A stretch of 56,209 nt of DNA from Chloroflexota bacterium. GTDB lineage: Bacteria > Chloroflexota > Dormibacteria > Dormibacterales > Dormibacteraceae. Under the pieces are notes generated by a model, which had not been told where the DNA came from, did no database searches, and saw only the letters and a program-made list of their open reading frames with translations. Position numbers and translations under genes: made by a program. Shown piece by piece: positions 34,107-42,381 of this stretch; positions within the stretch are counted from its first letter, which is position 1; the number at the start of each line of letters is the position of its first letter. Location: contig VBEO01000066.1 of NCBI GenBank assembly GCA_005881825.1, positions 1-56,209 of the forward strand. Reading direction: 5' to 3'.

Positions 34107-34250
34107 CTTAACTCGGGTTGCCCACAATTCATCGCTCGTGGGGTGGCTGGAGCGTTTCGTCTTGCACATCAGGGGTGCGGCCTGGCCTGAGCCGCCGTCG
34201 GCGACCCTGTGCGGAGGCTGGAGGCTCTAGGCGGCTATAGTTGTCAAGGC
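34107..34250. other. Intergenic region between a methyltransferase and ylxM; nothing recognised except a -10-like box
   Basis: 144 bases. I looked for an SRP RNA (no domain IV GGUCAGG..GGAAGCAGCC-like core), a tRNA and long hairpins and saw none. TATAGT near its end is listed separately. Confidence 0.5.
34236..34241 (+). promoter_or_regulatory. TATAGT box (-10-like) 9 nt before the ylxM GTG
   Basis: GGCTATAGT followed by TGTCAAGGC and GTG. It is probably the promoter of the ylxM-ffh-rpsP cluster. Confidence 0.5.
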
Positions 34251-34544
34251 GTGGCCCTTGACAGCCTGACCTCGCGGGAACGCCAGGTCGCCCTCTTCGA
34301 ACGGTACGGCGCTCTCCTCACCGAGCATCAACGCAGCGTTCTCGAGCTGTATCTGCGCCGGGATTGGTCGCTGTCGGAGGTGGCGGCTCGCCAGAAAACC
34401 TCGCGTGCCGCAGTGCACGACCTCATCCGCCGCAGCGCTCAGGCCCTCGAGGAGTACGACCGCAAGCTGGGCCTGCTGGACGAAGACCGGCGGCGGCGTG
34501 AGGAGCTGGACGGCCTCCGGCGGCGCCTGGAGCGCCTTTCCTAG
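34251..34544 (+). CDS. ylxM: YlxM/p13-family putative DNA-binding protein
   Basis: 97 aa from GTG 34251, placed after the TATAGT box; an in-frame upstream start at 34209 would overlap that promoter. Reads FERYGALLTEHQRSVLELYLRRDWSLSEVAARQKTSRAAV, matching the YlxM helix-turn-helix (LLTxxQxxxLELYY..DLSLxEIA). YlxM is encoded directly before ffh in many Gram-positives and is thought to assist SRP. The stop is followed at once by the ffh ATG. Confidence 0.88.
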   Translation: MALDSLTSRERQVALFERYGALLTEHQRSVLELYLRRDWSLSEVAARQKTSRAAVHDLIRRSAQALEEYDRKLGLLDEDRRRREELDGLRRRLERLS

Positions 34545-35882
34545 ATGTTCGATTCCCTCAGCGATCGCCTGACGGCGGCGCTGCGCAAGCTCACCGGGCG
34601 TGGCGTGCTGCGCCCCGAAGACATCGAGGCCAGCCTGCGCGAGGTGCGCATGGCCCTGCTCGAAGCCGACGTCAACTACAAGGTCGTCAAGGACTTCCAG
34701 GAGCGCATCCGCGTGCAGCTCGCCGGCGCCGAACTTGAAAAGCACCTGAACCCCGCCCAGCAGGTGGTCAAGGTCGTGCACGACGAGCTGGTCGAGATGC
34801 TGGGGGCCAACACCGAGGGCCTGCACTGGGCGCCCTCGCCGCCCACGGTCGTCCTGCTCGCGGGCCTGCAGGGCTCCGGCAAGACCACGACCGCGATCAA
34901 GCTGGCGCTCTGGGCTCGCCGCCAGGGCCGCAAGCCCCTGGTGGCCGCGTTGGATCTCAGGCGACCTGCCGCGGTCGAGCAGCTTCGCGTCCTGGCCGAG
35001 CGCGAGAAGGTCGACTTCCACACGGGCACCGGGGCCGTGGAGGCCATCGCCCAGCAGTCGATAGCCGAGGCCAGGCGTCGCGGCGATGACCTGGTCGTCC
35101 TCGACACCGCCGGCCGCCTGCACGTCGACCGGGAGCTACTCGAAGAGCTCGGGCACCTCAAGCAGTCGGTGCCGGTCACCGAGACGCTGCTGGTGGCGGA
35201 CGCCATGACCGGCCAGGAGGCGGTCAAAGTCGGCTCCGCCTTCGCGGAGGCGGTCGGGCTGGACGGCGTGATCCTGACCAAGCTGGATGGCGACGCCCGC
35301 GGCGGCGCCGCCCTCTCCCTGCGCTTCGCCACGGGCCAGCGCGTGCGCTTCGCCGGGGTGGGGGAGAAGCCGGCCGACCTCGAGGTTTTCCACGCCGACC
35401 GCATGACCTCCCGGATCCTGGGCATGGGCGACGTGCTCAGCCTGATCGAGAAGGCCGAGCGGGCGGTCGACCGGGAGGAGGCGCAGCGCGTGGAGAAGAA
35501 CCTCCGCGCCGGCACCGTCAGCTTTGACGACTTCCTGGTCAACATCCGCCAGCTGAAGTCGATGGGCAGCGTGGCCGGGGTTTTGGAGATGATGCCCGGC
35601 GCAGGCCAGCTGAAGGGCGCGCTGGCCGGCAGCGACCCCGAGGCCGAGGTCAAGCGCATGGAGGCCATCATCCTTTCGATGACGCGCCGAGAGCGGGCGC
35701 GTCCCGAGCTGATCGACGGCAGCCGCCGCCGGCGCATCGCGCGCGGCAGCGGCACCCAGGTCAGCGATGTCAACAAGGTGCTCAAGGCGCGGGAGGCGAT
35801 GCAGCAGCTGCTGCGTCAGTTCGGTGGCGGCGGTGGCCGCAAGCCGAACCTCGCGGGCCTGGGCCGCATGCTCGGCCGGTGA
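34545..35882 (+). CDS. ffh: Signal recognition particle GTPase Ffh
   Basis: 445 aa. N-domain, then GTPase: G1 [28 protein letters not shown]3 [10 protein letters not shown]4 [10 protein letters not shown] and the G5 region [12 protein letters not shown], all intact. The C-terminal M domain (about residues 325-445) has [10 protein letters not shown] and [18 protein letters not shown], the SRP-RNA-binding loop (RxxxGSG). It binds signal peptides at the ribosome and hands them to FtsY; note that the FtsY in this window lacks its own G5 end. ATG follows the ylxM stop without a gap. Confidence 0.96.
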   Translation: MFDSLSDRLTAALRKLTGRGVLRPEDIEASLREVRMALLEADVNYKVVKDFQERIRVQLAGAELEKHLNPAQQVVKVVHDELVEMLGANTEGLHWAPSPPTVVLLAGLQGSGKTTTAIKLALWARRQGRKPLVAALDLRRPAAVEQLRVLAEREKVDFHTGTGAVEAIAQQSIAEARRRGDDLVVLDTAGRLHVDRELLEELGHLKQSVPVTETLLVADAMTGQEAVKVGSAFAEAVGLDGVILTKLDGDARGGAALSLRFATGQRVRFAGVGEKPADLEVFHADRMTSRILGMGDVLSLIEKAERAVDREEAQRVEKNLRAGTVSFDDFLVNIRQLKSMGSVAGVLEMMPGAGQLKGALAGSDPEAEVKRMEAIILSMTRRERARPELIDGSRRRRIARGSGTQVSDVNKVLKAREAMQQLLRQFGGGGGRKPNLAGLGRMLGR

Positions 35883-35901
35883 ACTTTCAAGGAGGAATGA
35901 C

Positions 35902-36177
35902 TTGGTAAAGATCAGGCTCCGGCGGATGGGGGCCAAGAAGAGGCCCTACTACCGCCTGGTCGTGGCCGACGCGCGCTCGCCGCGCGACGGACGCTTCATC
36001 GAACAGCTGGGCACATATGACCCACTGACCGACCCCGCCACCATCCGGATCGATGCGGAGAAGGTGAACCGCTGGCTGGCGCAGGGCGCGCAGCCCTCGG
36101 ACGCCGCGCGCAGCCTGCTCCAGAGGGAGGGAATCCTTGAGCGCCATGCAGCGACCAGGCCCCGACCGGCCGTTTAG
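35902..36177 (+). CDS. rpsP: 30S ribosomal protein S16
   Basis: 91 aa, TTG start with AAGGAGG 6 nt upstream. Reads [41 protein letters not shown], the S16 signature, and [18 protein letters not shown] at the C-terminal end. It assembles into the small-subunit body. The last 41 nt overlap the khpA gene. Confidence 0.96.
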   Translation: MVKIRLRRMGAKKRPYYRLVVADARSPRDGRFIEQLGTYDPLTDPATIRIDAEKVNRWLAQGAQPSDAARSLLQREGILERHAATRPRPAV

Positions 36178-36544
36178 GTCCGACCGCCCGTTCGGGGGCG
36201 GCGGCGGGCGTTATGGCGGTGGTGGCGGCGGCCGCTTCGGCGACCGCGGCGACCGCGGCGGATTCCGGCGGGCCTACGGCGGGCCTCAGGGACCGGCCAT
36301 CGACTACAGGGCGCTGGTCGAGTTCGTGGCTCGCACCATCGCTGAAAAGCCAGGCGAAGTGGAGATCAACGCTTTCGAGCGCGGCCACGGCACGGTCGCG
36401 ATCAAGATCAAGATGGCCGACGAGGACATGGGCCGCCTGATCGGCAAGGCCGGCCGCAACATCGAGGCGCTGCGCACACTGGTGCGGGTGGCGTCCCTGC
36501 GCGAGCGCAAGCGCGTGTTCGTGGACATGGCCAACACCCGATGA
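36137..36544 (+). CDS. khpA: KH-domain RNA-binding protein KhpA with Gly/Arg-rich N-terminal extension
   Basis: 135 aa from TTG 36137 (GGGAGGG 5 nt upstream); ATG 36146 is an alternative. The C-terminal ~80 residues are Khp[19 protein letters not shown], and the KH loop [18 protein letters not shown] (GxxG). The N-terminal ~50 residues are a low-complexity stretch with [13 protein letters not shown] and [12 protein letters not shown], resembling an RGG box. KhpA (with KhpB) binds many RNAs and influences cell division; the rpsP-khpA-rimM-trmD order is standard. The extension is unusual, as KhpA is normally about 75-80 aa. The stop overlaps the rimM start (ATGA). Confidence 0.93.
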   Translation: MSAMQRPGPDRPFRSDRPFGGGGGRYGGGGGGRFGDRGDRGGFRRAYGGPQGPAIDYRALVEFVARTIAEKPGEVEINAFERGHGTVAIKIKMADEDMGRLIGKAGRNIEALRTLVRVASLRERKRVFVDMANTR

Positions 36545-36926
36545 TCCGGGTCGGGCAGGTCACGGGCGCGTTCGGGGTCCAGGGAGCTGTCAAGGTTTTG
36601 CCCTTGACAGACTTCGACGACCGCTTCCGACCTGGGTCGGCGCTGATCGTGGAAGGCGTCACCCGCCACGTCGAGTGGAGCCGGGAGCAGAGCAACGGGC
36701 TGGTCGTCAAGCTCACGGGGCTCGACTAGAGGTGGTGACCGCCTCCGGCGCCAGGCTCGGCCGGGTGGCCGAGGTCCTGGAGCGGCCCGCCAACGACGTC
36801 TGGGTCGCCCGCGAGGGCAATGTGGAGCACCTGGTGCCCGCCACCCGTGAGGCCGTGGTCGGCGTCGACCTGGATTCCCGGCGCGTGGTGGTGGCCGATT
36901 GGCTCCTGGAGGTCGAAGACGCCTAA
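36541..36926 (+). pseudogene. rimM: rimM (16S rRNA processing/maturation factor) with an internal deletion and frame break
   Basis: The first 62 codons (36541-36729) are the RimM N-terminal barrel: RVGQVTGAFGVQGAVKVLPLTDFDDRF and LVVKLTG, ending at TAG. The PRC-barrel half follows in another frame (from about 36729): LEVVTASGARLGRVAEVLERPANDVWV.REGNVEHLVPATREAV. The ~35-40 residues expected between them (AEALRG..VPRE..EFYVHDLIG) are absent. GTG at 36732 or 36735, next to the TAG, could start the second half as a separate 63-64-residue product, so a split two-piece RimM cannot be excluded. RimM helps assemble the 30S head. Confidence 0.75.
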
Positions 36927-37590
36927 GCGGTACGACGTCCTGACCATCTTCCCGGGCATGTTCGGCGCCGTCTTCGGCGCCGGGGTGGTGGGCCGGGCGG
37001 CGGAGCGCGGCCTGTTGGAAGTCCACGCCCACGACCTGCGCGACTTCACCCACGACCGCCACCGCCGGGTCGACGATGCACCCTTCGGGGGCGGCGCCGG
37101 CATGGTGCTGAAGCCGGGGCCGATCTTCGAGGCGGTCGACCAGGTCCGTTGCCACAACCCAGGGCCGGTGATCTTGATGGAACCCTGGGGCGAGCCGCTC
37201 AGCCAGACCCTCGCCGCCGAGCTGGCCGCCGAGCCGGGACTGGTCATCGTCTGCGGAAGGTATGAGGGCGTCGATGACCGCGTCCGGCTGGGCCTCGAAG
37301 CCCGCGAGATCTCCATCGGCGAGTACGTGCTGAGCGGCGCCGAGCTGCCGGCCATGATCTTGATCGACGCCGTGGCCCGACTGATCCCCGGCGTCCTGGG
37401 CGACCCCGGATCGCTCGACCAGGATTCGTTCACCGCCGACTTCGGCGGTTATCCCCAGTTCACCCGGCCGGCCGAGTTCCGCGGCATGAAGGTACCCGAG
37501 GTGCTGCTGTCGGGCGACCACCGGCGCATCCGCGAATGGCGGCGGCTGGCCGCCCGGCGGCGCGCCGGACAGATGGAGAGAAAGACATGA
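36919..37590 (+). CDS. trmD: tRNA (guanine-37-N1)-methyltransferase TrmD, possible ACG start
   Basis: The conserved N-terminus [13 protein letters not shown] has no ATG, GTG or TTG at its usual start; the nearest is GTG 36847, 24 codons upstream and inside rimM. GGAGG (36908-36912) lies 6 nt before ACG 36919, a possible near-cognate start giving 223 aa. The SPOUT knot motifs are intact: [49 protein letters not shown]. It methylates G37 of tRNAs to prevent frameshifting. Its stop overlaps the rplS ATG (ATGA). Confidence 0.92.
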   Translation, partial: TPKRYDVLTIFPGMFGAVFGAGVVGRAAERGLLEVHAHDLRDFTHDRHRRVDDAPFGGGAGMVLKPGPIFEAVDQVRCHNPGPVILMEPWGEPLSQTLAAELAAEPGLVIVCGRYEGVDDRVRLGLEAREISIGEYVLSGAELPAMILIDAVARLIPGVLGDPGSLDQDSFTADFGGYPQFTRPAEFRGMKVPEVLLSGDHRRIREWRRLAARRRAGQMERKT

Positions 37591-38033
37591 ATGTGATCGA
37601 CGCGCTCGAGCTCGAGCAGCAGAAGGAAACCGTGCCGGCCCTGCGGCCGGGCGACACCGTCCGCGTCCACGCCAAGGTCGTCGAGGGGACCCGGGAGCGC
37701 ATCCAGGTCTTCGAGGGCCTGGTCATCCGGGTCACCGGGGGCGGCCTGCGCCGCAACTTCACGGTGCGCCGCGTCACCCACGGGGTGGGCGTGGAGCGCA
37801 CGTTCCTGATCCACTCGCCGCGAATAGACAAGGTGGATGTCGTCCGGCATGGCGAGGTGCGGCAGGCGCGGCTTTACTACCTCCGCGGCAAGGTGGGCAA
37901 GGAGGCCAGGATCCGCGAGCGGCGGGCCAAGGAGGCGGCTCCGGCCGCGGCGCCCGTCGAGGAGGAGGAGCAGGCGCCCGCAAAGACGGCCCGCCGCCGG
38001 GGGCGCGCCAAGGCCAAAGCCGAAGAGTCTTAA
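37587..38033 (+). CDS. rplS: 50S ribosomal protein L19 with extended C-terminus
   Basis: 148 aa. Reads [28 protein letters not shown], then [45 protein letters not shown], the L19 core. The family is about 115 aa; the last ~30 residues are an Ala/Glu/Lys/Arg tail ([24 protein letters not shown]). It sits at the subunit interface. ATG in an ATGA overlap with trmD. Confidence 0.95.
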   Translation: MNVIDALELEQQKETVPALRPGDTVRVHAKVVEGTRERIQVFEGLVIRVTGGGLRRNFTVRRVTHGVGVERTFLIHSPRIDKVDVVRHGEVRQARLYYLRGKVGKEARIRERRAKEAAPAAAPVEEEEQAPAKTARRRGRAKAKAEES

Positions 38034-38073
38034 CCGGCGCCGTTGCCGCCTGCCCGAACGGATCGCTAGCCTC

Positions 38074-38775
38074 GTGCCGGTGGCGGTGAAGGCAAGGCGG
38101 AAGCGGACACGGCGCCCGCAGCTGTGGGCGTCCGAACGCATGGTGCGCGGCATGGGCTACGCGGTGGTGGCTGGGATCGACGAGGTGGGCCTCGGACCGC
38201 TGGCCGGCCCGGCAGTGGCCGCGGCCTGCGTGCTGCCCATCGGCGCCCGCCTGCCCGGGCTCGACGACTCCAAGAAGCTCACCGCCGACCAGCGCCGCCG
38301 CCTCGACCGCCAGATCCGGCGCCAGGCGGTGGCCTGGGCGGTGGCCGAGGTGCCACCCGAGGACATCGACAACAAGGGCCTCACGTACGCCCGGCAGCGC
38401 GCCATGGAGCTGGCCGTCAACGCCCTCAGCCCGGCCGCCGAGTATCTGCTGATCGACGCCTGGGACGTGCCCGAGCTCCCACTGCCTCAGATGGCGGTCA
38501 TCAAGGGCGACGGCCTCTGCGCCTCGATCATGGCGGCGTCGATCCTGGCCAAGGTCCACCGGGACACCTTGATGATCGACTTCGATGCCGTGTACCCCGG
38601 CTACGGCTTCGCCCTGCACAAGGGCTATGCCACCGCCGCGCACCGGGCGGCCCTGATGCGGCTTGGGCCCAGTCCCATCCACCGCATGTCCTGGCGGCCG
38701 GTGCGCAAGGCGCTCGGCATGTCTGGAGGGATCGACCCGGCGGCCGTGGTCTCCGCCGATGCCCTCGACGGCTAG
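38074..38775 (+). CDS. rnhB: Ribonuclease HII with an altered GRG motif
   Basis: 233 aa from GTG 38074; ATG 38140 is a shorter option. The N-terminal RRPQLWASERMVRGMGYAVVAGIDEVG matches RNase HII. Catalytic acidic residues are present: DE in GIDEVG, Asp in LLIDAWD and Asp in IMAASILAKVHRD. The motif normally read as DExGRGPLAGP is DEVGLGPLAGP: the Arg of GRG, which helps recognise the ribonucleotide at the junction, is Leu. RNase HII removes RNA primers and misinserted ribonucleotides. The 3' end overlaps yraN by 17 nt. Confidence 0.92.
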   Translation: MPVAVKARRKRTRRPQLWASERMVRGMGYAVVAGIDEVGLGPLAGPAVAAACVLPIGARLPGLDDSKKLTADQRRRLDRQIRRQAVAWAVAEVPPEDIDNKGLTYARQRAMELAVNALSPAAEYLLIDAWDVPELPLPQMAVIKGDGLCASIMAASILAKVHRDTLMIDFDAVYPGYGFALHKGYATAAHRAALMRLGPSPIHRMSWRPVRKALGMSGGIDPAAVVSADALDG

Positions 38776-39124
38776 CGCTCGGGAGCTTGGCCGGCGTGGC
38801 GAGCGCCTGGCCGCGACCTACCTGGAGGAGCGCGGCTGGAAGGTCGTGGGCACGGGCTTCCTGGCCCGCCGCGGCGAGGTCGACCTGGTGTGCCGCAAGG
38901 GCGACTACCTGGTCCTGGTCGAGGTCAAGACGCGCACCGGCCTCGGCTTCGGCGCGCCCGCCGAGGCCGTGGGCCCGCGCAAGCGGCGGGCGCTGAGTGC
39001 GGCCGCGGCCGAGTACCGGGCGCTGGCCGGCTGGCGGGGCGAGGTGCGCTTCGCCGTGGTCTCGCTCCTGCTCGACCGCGAGGGCGAGGTGCTCTCGATC
39101 GAGCTTCTAGAAGACCCGTTCTAG
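38759..39124 (+). CDS. YraN/UPF0102-family endonuclease-like protein
   Basis: 121 aa from ATG 38759, inside the end of rnhB. Reads [28 protein letters not shown] with the nuclease core [23 protein letters not shown] (E-x-D...VEVK, a Holliday-junction-resolvase-like PD-(D/E)XK fold). rnhB-yraN adjacency is very common. Function is not firmly known. It ends in a 4-nt convergent overlap with msrB. Confidence 0.9.
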   Translation: MPSTASARELGRRGERLAATYLEERGWKVVGTGFLARRGEVDLVCRKGDYLVLVEVKTRTGLGFGAPAEAVGPRKRRALSAAAAEYRALAGWRGEVRFAVVSLLLDREGEVLSIELLEDPF

Positions 39125-39525
39125 GCCTGCTCGGTGGGCTCCAGCTTGATCGAGGCCGAGTTGATGCAGTAGCGCAGCCCGGTGGGCTGGGGGCCGTCGT
39201 CGAAGACGTGGCCCAAGTGCCCGCCGCAGTCGGCGCACAGCACCTCGGTGCGGACCATGAAGAGGCTGCGGTCCTGGTGCTCCTCGATCGGCGCGCCTTC
39301 CTTGGGAGCGTAGAAGCTCGGCCATCCGCAGTGAGCGTCGAACTTGGTGTCCGACTCGAACAGCTCCGCGCCGCAGGCCGCGCAGTGATAGGTGCCGGCG
39401 GTCTTGGTGTCCCAGTACTCACCAGTGAAGGGCCGCTCGGTGCCCTTCTCGCGCAGCACGTGGTACTGCATCGGGGTCAGCTCGGTCTTCCACTCGCTCT
39501 CGGTCTTTTGCACTTTCGTTGCCAC
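39121..39525 (-). CDS. msrB: Peptide-methionine (R)-S-oxide reductase MsrB
   Basis: 134 aa from GTG 39525. Two CxxC zinc motifs (CAAC and CADC), [11 protein letters not shown] and the catalytic Cys in [13 protein letters not shown] (near the C-terminus) are present. It repairs methionine-R-sulfoxide in proteins. The catalytic residue is Cys, not Sec. Minus strand; the start is 16 nt from the divergent methyltransferase GTG. Confidence 0.95.
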   Translation of the reverse strand: MATKVQKTESEWKTELTPMQYHVLREKGTERPFTGEYWDTKTAGTYHCAACGAELFESDTKFDAHCGWPSFYAPKEGAPIEEHQDRSLFMVRTEVLCADCGGHLGHVFDDGPQPTGLRYCINSASIKLEPTEQA

Positions 39526-39530
39526 GCGGC

Positions 39531-39537
39531 ATATATA
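39531..39537. promoter_or_regulatory. ATATATA, shared -10-like box between the divergent msrB and methyltransferase starts
   Basis: On the minus strand TATATA ends 6 nt before the msrB GTG; on the plus strand the same A/T tract ends 4-5 nt before the methyltransferase GTG (39542). This 7-bp tract is one of the few A/T runs here and probably serves both leaderless genes. Confidence 0.45.
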
Positions 39538-39541
39538 CCCC

Positions 39542-40279
39542 GTGGGAATCGACTTCAGCCGCATCGCCGATCGCTACGACGAGAGCCGCGGCGGCTCCGA
39601 GCGCGGCCAGCGCTTTGCGGCCGAGCTGGCGCCGCATCTCCCACCGGGTCTGCTGCTGGAAGTCGGCGTGGGAACCGGTGTGGTGGCGGCCGCCATGAGG
39701 CAGCCGGTGATCGGCGTCGACATCGCAGCTGGCATGCTGAAGAGCGCTCGCCAGCGCCTTGGTGCGCGCGTGGTCCGGTCCGACGGACGCGGCCTGCCCT
39801 TTCGCGACGGCTGCTTCAGCGGCGGCTACGCAGTCTGGGTGCTGCACCTGGTGGAGGACCAGGCCGGCCTCTTCTCCGAGGTGAGGCGTGTGCTGGCGCC
39901 GGGCGGAACGTTCGTGATCGTGAACATCAACCGGCCGGCACCGGACGACCTGGACGCCATCCTCAAGCCCATGTACGTCGAGCTGCTGGGCGACCGCGAC
40001 GGCCGCGACCTGCCGGAACGCCTGGCGCCACTGGCGGAGGCCGCCGGCCTGCAGGTCAAGGACGTGCTCGCTGGTGAGCCTTTTCGCAGGGAGGTCTCCG
40101 GCCCGGAAGAAGCCGACCGCATCGAGCGCCGGGAAGGGGCCATCTTCTGGGACCTCGATCAGGACCGCTGGCGGGAACTCGTGGAGCCCGTACTAGGCCG
40201 GCTGCGCGCGTTCGGCGATAGGCCGGTCGCACGCGAGCACCACCACCAGCTGCTCGTACTGGAGAGGCGCAGCCGGTAA
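39542..40279 (+). CDS. SAM-dependent methyltransferase (UbiE-like)
   Basis: 245 aa from GTG 39542; the frame is open upstream but that region is antisense to msrB. Begins [19 protein letters not shown], a typical start for this family (xFDxxAxxYDxxR). Motif I is [15 protein letters not shown], then [33 protein letters not shown] and [13 protein letters not shown]. It probably methylates a small molecule; the substrate is unknown. Confidence 0.85.
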   Translation: MGIDFSRIADRYDESRGGSERGQRFAAELAPHLPPGLLLEVGVGTGVVAAAMRQPVIGVDIAAGMLKSARQRLGARVVRSDGRGLPFRDGCFSGGYAVWVLHLVEDQAGLFSEVRRVLAPGGTFVIVNINRPAPDDLDAILKPMYVELLGDRDGRDLPERLAPLAEAAGLQVKDVLAGEPFRREVSGPEEADRIERREGAIFWDLDQDRWRELVEPVLGRLRAFGDRPVAREHHHQLLVLERRSR

Positions 40280-40440
40280 GCCGGCGATGCCTTTGGCGCC
40301 TAGCCCCGCCGATGCTGTCGCCGGGTTCACCGGTGCTCGGTCACGCAGCTTTTGCTGCGCTCCCTCCGCTCCTCGGCGCCGGCGAGCGCCTCGGCGTGGC
40401 GATCCGCCAAATCCAGACGCCGGCCCACCGCCCGCTCCTC
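40280..40440. other. Convergent intergenic region with hairpins
   Basis: 161 bases between the methyltransferase and ligase ends. Contains CGCAGC-TTTT-GCTGCG (40344-40359, 6-bp stem) and, further on, GGCGCCGGCGAGCGCC, which shares the GGCGCCGGCG core with the 58-bp repeats but lacks the second arm. It may be a two-way terminator or a decayed repeat. Confidence 0.4.
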
Positions 40441-41466
40441 TCAGAAAGGAAAGCGCGTTAGGTCGTGCGCGGGGCTGCCGGGCGCCGCCCGGCCCCCGAT
40501 CACGACCCGCGGCCGGTGGCGCACGCACTCAGCCGGGTGCACCTCGGTCCGGATCCCGTTGAAGATCGGAAAGCGCAGGGTGCCGTCGGCCGACCATTCC
40601 GAGTAGCGCACGCTGATCACCAGCTGGGGCCGCACCCAGAGCACCGGCGCCGTCACCACCGGCGGCGGCTCCAGGGGGCAGTCCGCGGTCGCCATCTCCG
40701 CCAGCCGCTCGCCCAGCGCGGCGTAGGCCTCCGAGTCGAAGCCGCCCGATACCGACCCGCAAGGCAGCAGGCGGCCGCGTTCGTAGTAGCCGACCAGGAG
40801 AGCGCCGAAAGGCGTGCCGGGAGTCCAGCCGATGACGACGAAGTCGTCGCTCTTGACGGCCTTGACCTTCAGCCAGAACGGCGACCGCTGACCCGGCACG
40901 TACGTGCTCTCGACATGCTTGGCCATCACGCCCTCGAGGCCGCGCTCCAGGCAGGCCTCGAACAGCTCCACGCCTTCGTTGACGATGTAGTCGGGGACGA
41001 AGAGCACGCCTCCGCTCTCGACGACTTTTCGTAGCCGCGTCTTGCGCCGCAGCAGCGGCTGCCGCAGCAGCGGCTTGCCCTCCAGGTAGAGGAGGTCGAA
41101 GGCCAGGTAGGCCAGCGGCGTGTTCGGACCGGGCTGGGCCGCCAGCCGCTCCCGCAGGGTCTGGTAATCCGGGCGCCCGTCCGAGTCGGTGGCCACCAGC
41201 TCGCCGTCCAAAACCGTCCCCGCAGGCACCTGCCCGGCGATCTTCTTGAGCTCCGGCAGGCGGTCGGTGATGTCGTTGAGGCCCCGATCGTGCACGTGCA
41301 CCGAACCGTCGGGGGCCACGAAGACCAACGCCCGCAGGCCATCCCACTTGACCTCGAAGACGTAATCCTCGGCGGAGAAGGGCGCCTCCGCGGAGACGGC
41401 CTGCATGGGCCGCACGGCGTTCGGAAAACCGGCGTCCTCGAAGAGCAGCGGGTCGGCGGCCTGCAT
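40441..41466 (-). CDS. ATP-dependent DNA ligase (LigD-type ligase domain)
   Basis: 341 aa. The adenylation motif with the nucleophile Lys is FEVKWDGLRALVF (KxDG-type motif I); other motifs are LDGELVA (III), AYLAFDLLYLEGK (IIIa), GLEGVMAKHVESTYVPGQRS (IV) and WLKVKAVKSDDFVV (V). It is a bare ligase with an OB domain, without the polymerase or phosphoesterase domains of full LigD. The ku gene lies 17 nt upstream on the same strand, so the two form an NHEJ operon for double-strand break repair. Confidence 0.92.
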   Translation of the reverse strand: MQAADPLLFEDAGFPNAVRPMQAVSAEAPFSAEDYVFEVKWDGLRALVFVAPDGSVHVHDRGLNDITDRLPELKKIAGQVPAGTVLDGELVATDSDGRPDYQTLRERLAAQPGPNTPLAYLAFDLLYLEGKPLLRQPLLRRKTRLRKVVESGGVLFVPDYIVNEGVELFEACLERGLEGVMAKHVESTYVPGQRSPFWLKVKAVKSDDFVVIGWTPGTPFGALLVGYYERGRLLPCGSVSGGFDSEAYAALGERLAEMATADCPLEPPPVVTAPVLWVRPQLVISVRYSEWSADGTLRFPIFNGIRTEVHPAECVRHRPRVVIGGRAAPGSPAHDLTRFPF

Positions 41467-41483
41467 GTTTTAGCAGGCCGACG

Positions 41484-42323
41484 TTAGCTCGCTTTGCGCG
41501 CCCTCTGCTTGGCCGGCTTGGTGGCTGCGGCGGCCGCCGGCTTCGACTTTTTGGCGGCCTCGACAGAGGCTTTGAGGGCCTCCATGAGGTCCATGACCCT
41601 GGGCGCCGCCTCGGGTTCGGGCGCGGCGACGGTCTCCTGTCCGGCGACCTTGGCCTCGACCACCTGCATGAGCGCTTCCTTGTAGTTGTCCTGGTAGCGG
41701 TCGGGCTCGAAGCTGTCGGCCAGGCTCTCGATCAGTGTCTTGGCCATCTGCAGCTCGCGGTCGGAAACCTTGGTGTTGCCGTCGACGCCTTTGATGCCCT
41801 CCACGGAGCGGATCTCATCGGGCCAGTGGAGCGTGTTCATCAGCATGTGCCCGTCCAGCGGGCTGAGGGCCGCCAGGTGCTCGCGATCGCGGAAGGCGAT
41901 CTTGGCCACCGCCACCTTCTTGGTCTCTTCGAGCGCCTGCTTGAGGAGCGCGTAGGGCTTCTTGCCGACTTCCTCCGGCTCCATGTAGTAGGCGGATTTG
42001 AAGTACAGGCCGCCGTTGATCTCGTTGCGTTCGACGAACTCGGTGATCTCGATGGCATGGGCGGTGGGCAGGGGCAGGTTGTCGAGGTCCTTGTCCTCGA
42101 TGACAACGTAGTTGTCGGATGAGACCTCGTAACCCTTGACGATGTCGTCGTAGGCGACCTCGTGATCGCCCTCGGCGCACCAGCGCTTGTACTTGATCGG
42201 GGAGAGGTGTTCGGCGCAGAGCTGGCGGAAGGAGATGCCCTGCGAGTCGGTGGCCACATACAGACGGACGGGGATGCTGACCATCCCGAAAGTGATGACG
42301 CCTTTCCACATCGAGCGCGGCAT
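41484..42323 (-). CDS. ku: Non-homologous end-joining protein Ku
   Basis: 279 aa. Begins MPRSMWKGVITFGMVSIPVRLY, the bacterial Ku start, with the beta-barrel core (GYEVSSDNYVVIEDKDLDNL, AIEITEFVE, PYALLKQALEETKKVAVAKI) and a Lys/Ala-rich C-terminal tail. It binds DNA ends as a homodimer and recruits the neighbouring ligase. A minus-strand TAGGAT box lies 8 nt before the ATG. Divergent from the MBL hydrolase. Confidence 0.95.
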   Translation of the reverse strand: MPRSMWKGVITFGMVSIPVRLYVATDSQGISFRQLCAEHLSPIKYKRWCAEGDHEVAYDDIVKGYEVSSDNYVVIEDKDLDNLPLPTAHAIEITEFVERNEINGGLYFKSAYYMEPEEVGKKPYALLKQALEETKKVAVAKIAFRDREHLAALSPLDGHMLMNTLHWPDEIRSVEGIKGVDGNTKVSDRELQMAKTLIESLADSFEPDRYQDNYKEALMQVVEAKVAGQETVAAPEPEAAPRVMDLMEALKASVEAAKKSKPAAAAATKPAKQRARKAS

Positions 42324-42331
42324 AGGTGTGA

Positions 42332-42337
42332 ATCCTA
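42332..42337 (-). promoter_or_regulatory. TAGGAT box (-10-like), minus strand, 8 nt before the ku ATG
   Basis: Same hexamer as before corA and the prolyl oligopeptidase. There is no Shine-Dalgarno between box and ATG. Confidence 0.4.
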
Positions 42338-42369
42338 AGTTACGTCAGCCGGCCGGTGGCTACCAAAAG

Positions 42370-42375
42370 TAAGCT
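42370..42375 (+). promoter_or_regulatory. TAAGCT box (-10-like) 6 nt before the MBL-hydrolase GTG
   Basis: AAAAGTAAGCT then GCGAGG and GTG; identical hexamer to the fabD box. Confidence 0.45.
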
Positions 42376-42381
42376 GCGAGG

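Noticed and set aside
34107-34250. SRP RNA gene in the gap before ylxM-ffh
   Set aside because: No conserved domain IV core or long pairing could be found.
40280-40440. A fourth copy of the 58-bp repeat
   Set aside because: It has the GGCGCCGGCG core but no matching arm at the fixed 20-nt spacing.
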